A stretch of 64,000 bases of DNA. Source: Alligator mississippiensis (lineage: Eukaryota > Chordata > Crocodylia > Alligatoridae). The notes beneath the pieces are model-generated. The model did not search any database. It saw only the letters and a program-made list of their open reading frames with translations, and was not told the DNA's origin. The first letter of the stretch is position 1. Each line of letters opens with the position of its first letter. Below are positions 21,331-30,775 of the stretch, one piece after another. Both the position numbers and the translations under genes were made by a program. The DNA lies in the NCBI RefSeq assembly GCF_030867095.1, contig NC_081832.1:38697756-38761755 (forward strand), in the 5' to 3' direction.

Positions 21331-22230
21331 TACCCACCAAGGAAGGACCCTTGGTCCGGATCGGGGAGGAGTTGGTCCCCGAGCAGAGGCAAGAGGCCCA
21401 AAGTTTGATAGAGGAATTCCAGGAGGTATTCCGTGAGGAACCCGGGTGGGTCCAGGACTCGTTTCACACTATAAAGACCCCCCCCAGAGCAATGGTAAGG
21501 GAAAGGTGGCGACCCATCCCACACTACCTCTTGGAAGCCGTTCAGGGAGAGGTAGACTCTATGCTGAAGTTAGGAGTCATTCAGCCATCGAGGAGCCCCT
21601 GGAGGAGCCCGCTGGTGCCGGTGCATAAGCCCAATGGATCTTTGAGGCTTTGCGTTGACTACAGACAATTAAATGCCTTGGCGATGTTTGATGCATTCCC
21701 AATGCCCCATGTGCCAGAGCTGGTTGAAAGAATAGGGGATGCCCAGTATATATCAACCCTCGACCTCACAAAGGGGTATTGGCAGATCCCGGTGGCCAAG
21801 GAAGACCGGCTAAAGACGGCTTTTGGCACCCCATGGGGGCTATACGAGTTTGTCAGGATGCCCTTTGGGTTACATGGTGCCGCAGCAACGTTTCAGCGCC
21901 TGATGGATCGGATACTGGCCCCACGTGCTGAATATGCCGCAGCCTACATAGACGATATCGTCATATATACCCGGATGTGGGCACAGCACAAGAGAGCCCT
22001 CCAAGCCATCCTGATGGAATTGAGATGGGCAGGGCTAACGGCCAACCCTTGAAAATGTGCCCTAGCTCAGAAGGAGACAAAATATCTTGGGTTTCTGGTT
22101 GGCAGGGGCATGATCAAACCCTTGGCCGACAAGGTAGAAATTATCCGCAATTTTGTGGCCCCTCAAACCTGCCGCCAGCTTCGATCATTCTTAGGGCTCA
22201 CCAATTATTATAGGCGGTTTGTACCTCACT
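21331..22230 (+). pseudogene. Gmr1-A reverse transcriptase
   Basis: Same frame as integrase with no gap. RT motifs are [52 protein letters not shown] and the catalytic YIDDIVIYT, complete. TGA at 22050-22052 (expected Arg or Lys) interrupts, then KETKYLGFLVGRG and LRSFLGLTNYYRRFVPHF continue. Apart from that stop and the upstream ones, this domain looks catalytically intact, so decay is fairly recent. Confidence 0.92.
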
Positions 22231-22815
22231 TCTCAGTGTTGTCAGCACCTTTGTCGGAGGCACTCAGAGGGCGGAAAATGGGGGCAGTCAGGTGGACGGA
22301 GGAGATGACGCGGAGTTTTAAAAAGCTGAAACAAGCACTCTGCAAGGAGGTGGTAATACACACTCCTGACTTCAGGAAACCCTTCATTTTACAGACGGAT
22401 GCCTCAGAGACCGCAGTGGGGGGCCGTCCTAACCCAGGAGGACAGGGGCAGCGAGAGGCCCGTGGCGTATGCCAGCCGCAAACTGCTACCGGCAGAAAGA
22501 AGGTACTCAACTATAGAACAGGAGTGCTTAGCCATACGGTGGGCGGTAGACCACTTTAGGTACTACCTGATGGGCAGAGAATTCAAACTGATAACGGATC
22601 ATGCCCCGCTAAGGTGGCTGAGTACGGCCAAGACGGATAACGCCTGAATTACCCAGTGGGCCTTGGCACTCCAACCTTATAAGTTTTACATAGTACACCG
22701 ACCTGGGAAAGATAACGCAGTTGCGGACTTCCTATCCAGGTGTGAAGGGGAAGACCAGACCGGGGACCGAGGTGACCAGACAGACAGACGGGCCAACCTG
22801 ACAGGTACGACCTGA
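22231..22815 (+). pseudogene. Gmr1-A RNase H
   Basis: FILQTDASETAVG starts the domain in the gag-pol frame. A frameshift near 22420-22426 moves the reading into another frame, where VLTQEDRGSERPVAYASRK, IEQECLAIRWAVDHFRYYL and LITDHAPLRWL follow. TGA at 22645-22647 is an expected Arg. Then FYIVHRPGKDNAVADFLSR closes the pol. Confidence 0.9.
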
Positions 22816-22847
22816 AATGGGACTGAAGAAGCTCCCCAAGGCATCTT

Positions 22848-22857
22848 GAGGGGGGGG
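22848..22857 (+). promoter_or_regulatory. Gmr1-A polypurine tract
   Basis: GAGGGGGGGG followed by TTA and then the LTR start TGTCCCAGGG. Confidence 0.8.
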
Positions 22858-22860
22858 TTA

Positions 22861-24115
22861 TGTCCCAGGGATGCCGGGGTTAGAAGGAAACCCTGGGGCA
22901 AAACCAGGGGGGAAGTAAACACTTACTTACCCCACGCAGAAGCTGGAAGGAGCAGGGACATGAACGCGGGAAAACTGCCGGCGCGATTTGTAAGCCGCGC
23001 CTATATCCAGCTGGGGCCGGGTGATGTCAGCAGGGGACGCCACCCGGCAGGAATAAAAGGCGGCCCTGGGAGCGGAGTGGGGCCGGAAGTGGGGAAAGCC
23101 TGCAGGGAACCCCGAGAACGGGTCCCGCGCCTGCGGGGCCCGTGTACCCGGCCCGAAGGGGGAAGTCGTGGCAACGGCAATGGCAGCGGCAGCAGCGTCG
23201 GCAGCGGCAGTAAGAACGGCGGCCGCAGCTGCGCTGTTAAAGGAGCCGGCGAAGAAAGCTGCAGCTACAGCAGCAAGAGCTGCGTTTTTAAAGGAGCCGA
23301 CGGGGAAGGTGGAGACGACGTGGACGGCAAGACTAAAGAAGGCACTGGCTACGGTTCCGGTATGGGAGCGGACAGCATAGCCGGTGAGGAAACCGGTAGT
23401 GGACCTGGTGAGAGAGCCGACAGACGGGCCGGCAGAGGAACCAGCAGTGGAACCGGTGAGGGAGTGAATGCCGGATATGAGACTCCAAGAGAGAGGGAGC
23501 CACGGTCCCAGAGAGTAGACACCCAGGGGAGTCAGTGGCCTTAGGCCACCCAACAGACTTTGAGCCAGGGCAGCCCGCCCAGCGGGACATAGGCACCTGG
23601 GTCAGATCCCGGGCTTGGTGTGATAGGAGGGCTTGACTTTTTGTTTTGTTGTTCGTTTTCCTTTAGGCTCTCTCATTTGGTGTTGTGGTGGCCTCGGATC
23701 AGTATAGGCTAGGGGCAGCAGGGAGTCGGGGTGGTGAGACCCTCAAGGCAGATTTCAGCCTGGGAAGCTGGGGTTCCCGGAGTGAGGACCACTGGGAGAC
23801 ACAGGAATGAAAACGCGGCGGGGTCGCCAAAGGAAGGCCACAGGAAGCCCCGCAGCAGCAGGTGGCGGTTGGCCGGGGTGTAGGGGAGGTTGGAGCCCTG
23901 TGAGTGCCCGCCGAAGGTGTAACGACCCCGGGAGGCGGCGTTAACGGAGACCCCACCACTGAGGTTCCATCTGAAGTCGTGGCAGGTGAGGTTAGGTGGC
24001 CTCCCGACACCACCCGAGGTCCCTCCCAGGGCCCTCTCGTAGGCTCGGGGCAAGCTAGAACGGCCGCCCGAGCGAAGGCAGCTCGAGAGCGCCTGGTTGA
24101 GCAGAGGCGGGCACA
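22861..24115 (+). repeat. Gmr1-A 3' LTR
   Basis: 1,255 bp from TGTCCCAGGG to GGCACA. A TATA-like AATAAAAG is at 23052-23059. A GCN-rich stretch at 23168-23380 gives an Ala-rich open frame. A pyrimidine-rich run ending in TTTAG lies just before the 447-bp part shared with the 5' LTR. The long ORFs here (22846-23544 plus, 22927-23553 minus) follow the GC-rich composition. Confidence 0.85.
23168..23380 (+). other. Alanine-rich open frame within Gmr1-A LTR
   Basis: 70 codons starting at a GTG, dominated by Ala, with an internal repeat of LKEP (ALLKEPAKK, then AAFLKEPTGK). It sits downstream of the putative TATA box, so it could be transcribed. Composition alone may explain it, and no homologous protein is recognised. 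Confidence 0.3.
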
Positions 24116-24937
24116 CCCAGTAAAGTGACCAGTTCATTTCTGGAGTCCTTAGCCAGGGACTTTTTATATTCTGCTCTGGGATAGCCAACTCTCCTGCAGG
24201 TCAACTTCCTCGACAGGTGTAGAAGCCTGAGGAAGTGTGAAAAGATAAGTAAGCTTCTTTATTTACCTGAGCCAGGGAGACACATGAAGTTACTGAACAG
24301 GCTGAGATGTGATGTTAGGCTTAATGCCAGAGATCCTTACACTGGGCTCTAACTGCTTGGACACTACCTGAATTCCAGGTGTTTGAGGCCCAAAGGAACA
24401 AAGATATTGGGCTCTTTCCTTTCTCTGATGATAAATAAGATTTTACTGAAAAGCTCTTGGCAAACTGTTCAGAGTGTCCAAGGAATTACTAACCTGAAAA
24501 TTTGACATCTATTCTGGGAAGACTGGTTGAAATAATCCCTAAAAACAGAACAGCCAATACTTGAAAGATCATGAGATCCTAGTCTAAACAGCATGACTCT
24601 ACCTCAATGATCTATAGGCATCTTTGAATGGGTAAATAAAACAGTGGGTAAAGGACAACTAAGGACATTATTTAAACATCTAGGACCCCATTGATTAGGT
24701 CACACACAAGAAGCTACTGAAAAAGCTAAGCAGCCATAGGGTGAGAGGCAAAGCATCACCAGTGATCAAAACTGGGCCAGGAGACAGAAAGCAAAGAGAA
24801 GTATTAAATGACCACTGTACCTCATGGCAAAATGTTAACTGTGGACCTGGACTTGCTGAGTTAAGCTCCAAGTTGTTCAGTCAATTTAGTATTGATATAG
24901 GAAAGGGTAAAGTAACAGCATTTATGGAAGGCACAGT
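24116..24937. other. Non-coding stretch, nothing recognised
   Basis: No supported gene or repeat. The minor ORF at 24741-24959 lacks any recognisable feature. Confidence 0.6.
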
Positions 24938-24989
24938 GGGCATGTCTATATGTGCATGAATGCGCCATGCTTACGGCGCATTAAGTTTC

Positions 24990-25009
24990 GTACCTGTAAT
25001 TACAGGTAC
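24990..25009. repeat. 20-bp perfect palindrome
   Basis: GTACCTGTAATTACAGGTAC is its own reverse complement. It lies just outside the inner MITE. Confidence 0.85.
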
Positions 25010-25018
25010 TAACTCAAT

Positions 25019-25244
25019 GGGTGTGTCTACATGAGATGCTGTGTTGCCATAGTGATGAGCTACAGTTATGTAGCTTGCCACTTTGGTGATGTAGAGTTGG
25101 TGGGCACTAACTGTGACGCTGCTGCTAGTGCACAGTGGGGTTGAAAACAACCTGTGCACCACTGGGACTGTGTTTAGTCATTAAGTACTTGCTAAATGAT
25201 GCACAGTACTAACAGTGCAGTCAGGAGCACATGTAGGCATGCCC
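25019..25244. repeat. Inner MITE-like element
   Basis: Left end GGGTGTGTCTACATGAGATGC. The right end, reverse-complemented, is GGGCATGCCTACATGTGCTC. AAT is found at both outer flanks, a possible 3-bp duplication. Confidence 0.65.
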
Positions 25245-25569
25245 AATGTGCAGTAACCAGCACTACTGCACAGTAGCACTGATGCATGACTTTTTAGTGA
25301 TGCTAATGCACAGTAGACTAATTCTACTGTGCATTAGTGCAATAGCACAGCTATTGCCATGACACACTAGAATTGTTATTGTGCATTTAGCATCTAATGT
25401 AGATGTGCCCAATGTTATTTAAGATTAAGTAGTAGCAGAGAGGTTTGTAAAGAAGTTCAGAGAAGGGACAGGATAAAAGTTTATAGAACATTGAACAAAA
25501 ACAAATGAAGAGCATCTGTTCTCCCTGTACCTAATACTAAAGCATTGGAAAGCTTCAAGTAAATTAGAA

Positions 25570-26710
25570 TAATAGAAAATAGGGTGGTAAGACCTCAGGA
25601 GACCTCTAGTCCAACTCTAAGATCAAGGCATGATCAATCCTTTCTGAAGGACTTGGCTAACCTGTACTTAAAAATGTATAGTGACAGAGATACTATTACC
25701 TCTAGGTAATCTGTTCTAGTAAGTAGCCGGATTCATAGTTCATTATTGGTAATCCCTTGATTTGAGGATGATCTCTACAATAGCTGCTTGATGGGTCTTG
25801 AGGTTACTTAAGAGTCCAATTCTTGAGCCACCCATCCTTCCACTGAAATTGCACATCTTTCTGTGGGGGAGAGTAGGCTGCAGGCTGGGAAGCCTCTCCT
25901 TTTCCTTCCTTCGCTCTCTCTTCTCTGATCTAACAGCAAGATGCTTGACAGCATCAGTTCCTTCCAGCTCCTGATGTTGACATCCATTTTCTTGAGGTAT
26001 GCCTTCAATGTTTCCTTGTTAACACTCATAGTTAGGAAATTCTTAATATGAAACCTGAATTTTCCTTGTTGCAATTTAAGCCCATTTTCTCTTGTCCTGT
26101 CCCATGTAGGCAGAGAATAGTTGATCGCCATCCTCACTGTAACAATCCTTTTTTAATTTCAAGACTGTTATCAAATCCTTCTTAGTCTTTTCTCCAGAAT
26201 AAATAACCCCAGATCTTCCAACCTTCTCTCATATGTCATGTTTTGTAGACCCCTAATAAATGTCATTGTTCTTCTTTGGATTCTGCAATTTATCTAAGTC
26301 TTTCTTAAAGTTCTGTGGCTAAAAATGGGGCATGGTGGTAACTCAGATGATGTCTCACCAATGCTAAGTGGAGTGAAAAAATTACTTCCTGCGACTTGCA
26401 TGAAACAATCCTATTAAAATATCCCACTATACTATTAGCTTTTCTTCCAACAGTGCCACCCCATGGACTCGTATTCACCTTTGGGTCACTGCAATGCCCA
26501 GGTCCTTTCCTGTAACATCAAAGCCAAACTAGTTGTTCCCCAGTTTTCACTTGTGCATCTGAACATTCTGTCTTAAGTGTAGTATTTTTCAGGTGTCCTT
26601 ATCAAATTCCATCCAGTTTATTTCAGTCCATTTCCCCAAAGTTTCAAGGTCACTTTGAATCCCCATTGTATCTGCTGAACTGTCTGCCACAGCACCCAGC
26701 ATTTGTAAGC
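25570..26710 (-). pseudogene. CR1 LINE copy D, old copy with an internal insertion
   Basis: Minus-strand remnant of an ancient CR1. AGGAAATTCTTAATATGAAACC at about 26034-26056 is the conserved C-terminal nucleotide region, and CCCAGATCTTCCAACC and GGTCCTTTCCTG follow in the expected order. Coding sense is lost. About 25720-26025 does not fit CR1 and looks like an insertion of unknown type. Confidence 0.7.
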
Positions 26711-26851
26711 TTACAGGCTAGTACAGACATTCAGGAACATTACTGGGAGGTTAAATTGATTCAAATTGGCTGCCTGATATCAGAGAAGTCAGGATGAGGG
26801 CCTAGTTGGGGGGGGAGGGCAGGAAGTCTGCCAAGGGATGGAGAGGAGGTG
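26711..26851. other. Short non-coding stretch before the minisatellite
   Basis: Nothing recognised beyond G-rich sequence. Confidence 0.5.
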
Positions 26852-27100
26852 TGACCCCTGATGGGTGGGGGGGTAAGCCTGACCCATGGTTGGGGTGGGT
26901 GGGGCCCACATGACTTGCAGGTGGGGTGGGTGGCTAGTGCAACCCGTGGATGGGGTAGGTGGGGCCAGAATGACCCACTGGTGGGGTGGGCAGGGCTAGA
27001 GTGATGCGCAGGTGGGGTGGGGTGAGCAGCTGTGATCTGCAGGTGCAGTGGTTGGGCAGGTACAACCTGTGGGTGGGGTGGGGGGGACAGGCACAACCTA
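26852..27100. repeat. 31-bp minisatellite, about eight units
   Basis: Units begin TGACCC, TGACTT, TGATGC or similar and carry the core GGTGGGGTGGG. Most are exactly 31 bp; the first is 28 bp and one is 29 bp. ORFs across it are repeat artefacts. Confidence 0.85.
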
Positions 27101-28942
27101 CCCCCCCCTCCCCCGAGAAACTACATTCCCATCCCTCCCACCCCTCCCCCCACCAGGACTTACTTGCTTTGCTCTGTCAGCAGTGAACACTGGTAACAGT
27201 GCCTGTACCCTAAGCAGCTTGTGGGATGGGGGTTGAGAGGGATGGCTGGGTGGAGGGGATGGGAGCAGCAGGCAGGGGGCAAAAAATGGTTCAATGGGGG
27301 AGGGGGGTAAAAAGAGCAACACAAGGGCTGAGGCCAGTGGCTGGGTTTTCCCAGCCCCAGGGCTGTGAGTGGAAAGTGAACAGAAGTTCCATGCACCAGT
27401 TTGACCAAAATTGAATAAGTTTGATGCTACATAGACAGGGTTCTGCAATTTTTAGATCCGTTTGTGTGCACGAACGTTTGTACATTTACAGGTTTAGACT
27501 GATTGCCAGTCACTGAGACCAGGTCTGTAAGTGTAAGCTTGGCACCGGGTGGAACTAAATTGGGTGGCCATTGTGAACCTGATTTAACCAACCCAATGCT
27601 GCAAGGCACTAAGATGTGCCTGCTCCTTTAGGGGCAGAAGCAGCCTAGACAGGGATCCCTGCAGGCTAGGCAGAACACCACAGCTGTGGGTTGTGAGGTG
27701 ATTAGCTGGCACCTGCAAGGCAGTCAGCTGACCAGAAGGAGGGAGGGCCCTGGGCGCACACAAGCCCAAGGCTGGGGCTGGCAGGGTTTAGTTCTCTGGC
27801 AACTGGAAGGAAAGGAGATCCTACCCAAAAGAACTACCCAGAGATGAGTAGGTGCCTGTTTTTCTGCCTACAGGGGCAGTAAGGCACCAGTAGGCCACAG
27901 GATACCCAGGGCTAGGAGACACACTGTCCTAAGGGGGAAGGTTTGCCTTCTTAAAGGCGCAGAGCGCTGTCTCCATTGTTATTGTTATGTTATTGCCCAG
28001 GGTCTTATGTTTGTACTGGAGGTTTGGTAAGGGGAGTTATGGAAGTCCCTTTAGTGCCCCGGGGGGGGGGGGGAGGGGAGGAATGTGATCACCTTGAGCC
28101 CTGCTAGGGGCAGGCTCAAGGCTTGAGTAGTTAGTGAGCCTGTCACAGGCAGAGTGCAAAGTACAGAGCAGATAGGGGCTAGAGGGCCTGTTGCCAGAGG
28201 GGCACAGCTATACAGGGGCCTAGGGCCCAGGAGGCAGGGGTCAGGGGCCTGGTGATTGAAAGGGACAGATTGGAGCTAGTGTCTCAAAGCCAGTTCTGAC
28301 AGTGGGCCTGGGCTAGAAGGCCTAGCTAGATTAAAGGGGTAGAGGCTGAGGAGACCAAGGGCCCAACAGAGACAATAACATTTTTGTAACACCCTGTGAC
28401 AGGATGGCCAAGCCACCCTGCCACAGGAAAGCAAGGCAGAATATAATGAAACAAAACCTACCAGAGGACACTGAAGAAACCACGCCAAAATGTGGTAGGA
28501 AAGCGCCCTGACTAATTAAAGGAACAGCTGGGGCCACAGCAGTTCAAAGGCTGCTGCAGCAAGCCCAGCTGCTGGAGTTTGAGTCCGGGACAAGGAAAAC
28601 GGTGTAGCAGGCAAAAAAAGAGGAAAACCATGCCAATAAAGAAAAAGGAAAACAGCTTCTTTTTCCAGAAGAAAATCTGCTAGTGTCCAGAAGAGAGCGA
28701 ATCAGACACTGTCATGGAGGACACAGCAGAGGAAAAAAATGAAATTTAAAGGGATGCTGAGGGAGAGTCCAGGGTCGGTCCAGAGAAAAGGGGAGCAAGG
28801 TGCAGATAGAGAGGACACCGAGAGAAGATGAGAGGAGGAACCGGCCCCGAGGCTTGGAGGAAAGCCTCGGTTCCCAATTTTACCTGAGAAGAGCTGGTGA
28901 AGTGATCGAGACCACTCTGTCAGTGTGGACCTGAACTGGACA
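27101..28942. other. Non-coding, possibly LTR or gag remnant of Gmr1-B
   Basis: No recognisable coding domain. A G-run at about 28062-28076 followed by GAGGGGAGGAATGTGATC could be a polypurine tract and LTR start, and TGTGACAGGATGG near 28391 resembles other LTR starts here. Neither pairs with a second LTR, so both remain unassigned. 28560-28940 is purine-rich and could be the leader or gag of the element whose protease starts at 29222. Confidence 0.4.
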
Positions 28943-29186
28943 CCTAGTTTTAGACTAGACATTAGGAAGAACTTCTTCACAGTTCGAGTGGCCAGGGTCT
29001 GGAATGGGCTCCCAAGGGAGGTGGTGCTCTCCCCTACCCTGGGGGTCTTCAAGAGGAGGTTAGATAAGCATCTAGCTGGGGTCATCTGAACCCAGCACTC
29101 TTTCCTGCCTATGCAGGGGGTCGGACTCGATGATCTATTGAGGTCCCTTCCGACCCTAGCATCTATGAATCTATGGAGGCAGAACA
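28943..29186 (+). pseudogene. CR1 LINE copy E, 3' end only
   Basis: Last part of ORF2 ([24 protein letters not shown], then [19 protein letters not shown]) and the 3' UTR ending ATCTATGAATCTATGG. Nearly identical in sequence to the end of copy A at 2966-3208, so the same young subfamily. It is inserted upstream of the Gmr1-B protease, probably in gag. Confidence 0.92.
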
Positions 29187-29221
29187 GCATAAAAACAGGG
29201 AGCAAGAGCACAACGAACAAA

Positions 29222-30775
29222 TGGACTGTAGCTTTGGCTGACTCCACCAAGAAAGCAAGACCTTGAAACCCATGGTGCAAGTCAAGGTCAGGTCAACACT
29301 TGCCCTGCTCTCCTCAATTCAGGGTGTTCCAAGACCATGATCTAGGAAGGGATAATAGATCCACAGGAAGGGGAACCTGACACCAGCATCAGCATGATAT
29401 GCATCCACGGGGAATCATACACTTACCCCTGAAGAAGACTGCAGTTAACCATAATGAACAGGATGGAAGAGAGCTCTGGCCAGACTGGACCTATTTTTAT
29501 GAAGCACTCAACCAGGTTTGGGACAAAGAGGAGTTACTAGAAGCTAGATGGGGAGAAGACCTAGGAGATGGATTCCAAGGGGTGGAGGACATGATCTGTG
29601 AGAAAGGAAAGGGGTATCTCAACATCAACTTAAGTGAGATCATCAGGGAAGACTTTCGTGGTGAGCAGGCTGCTGAGCCAGCCTTCTGGCAGGTGTTTGA
29701 GGAAAACGTTGCCAAAAGAGAGGGTGTGGTCAAGAAGCCTGAGCTACTAGCAACATATCTGCACTTCGAGGTAAGGGGCTGCATGCTATATAGGACTGAT
29801 AAAGGGAAGGTTGCCGGGGAGGAAATAGAACAGATATTGTTACCACAGCGTTATCAAAGGGCCCTGATACACGTAGTCCATACCTTATCCTTGGGGGGAC
29901 ATCTAGGGAGGGATAAGACCATCGCACAATTTACAATGTGGGCCTACTGGCCGGGTCTCCATAAACAGGTGGACCAGTTCTGCAGGTCTTGCCCAGAACG
30001 CCAGTGGTATTCAGACCATCTACTGCCCAGGGCCCCTGTGCAGCCCTTAGAAATAATATCTAAGCCTTTCGATAAAATCACACTTGATATAATTGGTCCA
30101 CTTCCACAGAGTGCTGCTGGGTGTCATTATAGTTGATTATATCACACGTTACTCCGACACAATACCTATGAGGGTGCTGACAGCTCCCAAGGTGAGGAAG
30201 GAGCTGATCCAATGGATCAACTGGGTGGGGATCCCAAGGGAGATACTCACTGACCAAGGAACCAATTTAATTTCAAGGGTTCTAAAGGGAGTGTGCGAAA
30301 CCTTCAGGATTCAGCGCTTAAGGACTTTGGTTTACCACCCACAAACAGACACCGGACCCTGAAGTCCATGATTTGAAAATGTGTCCAGGGACACAGCAGA
30401 CCTCTTGTTTGTGATTCATGAGGTGCCCCAGGCCTCCCTTGGTTGTTCTCCTTTCAAGCTAATCTTTGGTCCTAAACCTTGAGGTCTGCTAACCATAGTC
30501 TGTGATGGCTGGGAAGAAGAGGTGCCGGGAGATGATCAGAATTCATACTAGGTCCAGGAGATGCAGGAGCAGTTGGAGGGTAAGACAGATTGCCCAGGAC
30601 AACCTGGAAGAGGCCCAAGCCAGCCAGAAATGTAGGTTCAATCTCAATACTCATACTCGAGAGTTTGCAGGAAGGAGATTTGGTGTTGGTAATATTACCT
30701 GACCATACCTGTAAGTTAGTGTTCAAGTGGCAGGGGCCCTTTAGGTTAAGGTAGAAGGTGGGTCCCACTAATTAT
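29222..30775 (+). pseudogene. Gmr1-B protease and integrase
   Basis: Second Gmr1-like pol. It opens with ATGGACTGTAGC, like the pol start of Gmr1-A at 19551. The protease active site reads LNSGCSKTMI, with Asp changed to Asn, followed by SISMICIHGES. The integrase has a zinc-finger region (GGHLGRDKTIAQF, then CRSCPERQ, where the second Cys of the final pair is Arg), ITLDIIGPLPQ, and ILTDQGTNLIS after a frameshift near 30110. YHPQTDTGP ends in a stop where the Glu should follow. The GPY/F region (FKWQGPFRLR, KVGPTNY) runs to 30775, where CR1-F cuts in. Confidence 0.88.

Larger units (their letters stand above)
18198..24115 (+). mobile_element. Gmr1-A: Gmr1-like Ty3/Gypsy element with SCAN-like gag and integrase before RT
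   Basis: Plus-strand LTR retrotransposon. Order: truncated 5' LTR (18198-18644), PBS (18648-18665), gag with a SCAN-related capsid segment, protease, integrase, reverse transcriptase, RNase H, polypurine tract, and a long 3' LTR (22861-24115). Integrase upstream of reverse transcriptase is the reverse of ordinary Gypsy and is the hallmark of the Gmr1 group. Gag through RT uses one frame, interrupted by nonsense codons, with one frameshift in RNase H. Confidence 0.93.
24938..25410. repeat. MITE-like element with GGGCAYRTCTAYA termini
   Basis: Left end GGGCATGTCTATATGTG, right end (reverse complement) GGGCACATCTACATTAG. It contains a second element with the same kind of ends at 25019-25244. 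No coding capacity. Related elements lie at 50774-50958 and 56882-57060. No clear target-site duplication. Confidence 0.65.

Noticed and set aside
22846..23553. ORFs of 232 and 208 codons on opposite strands
   Set aside because: Both lie in the GC-rich LTR of Gmr1-A and reflect GCN/GGN repeats. Neither has a domain.
28062..28410. Polypurine tract plus LTR start for Gmr1-B
   Set aside because: The G-run followed by TGTGATC and the later TGTGACAGG look right, but no matching second LTR was found, and a polypurine tract should lie after pol, not before it.
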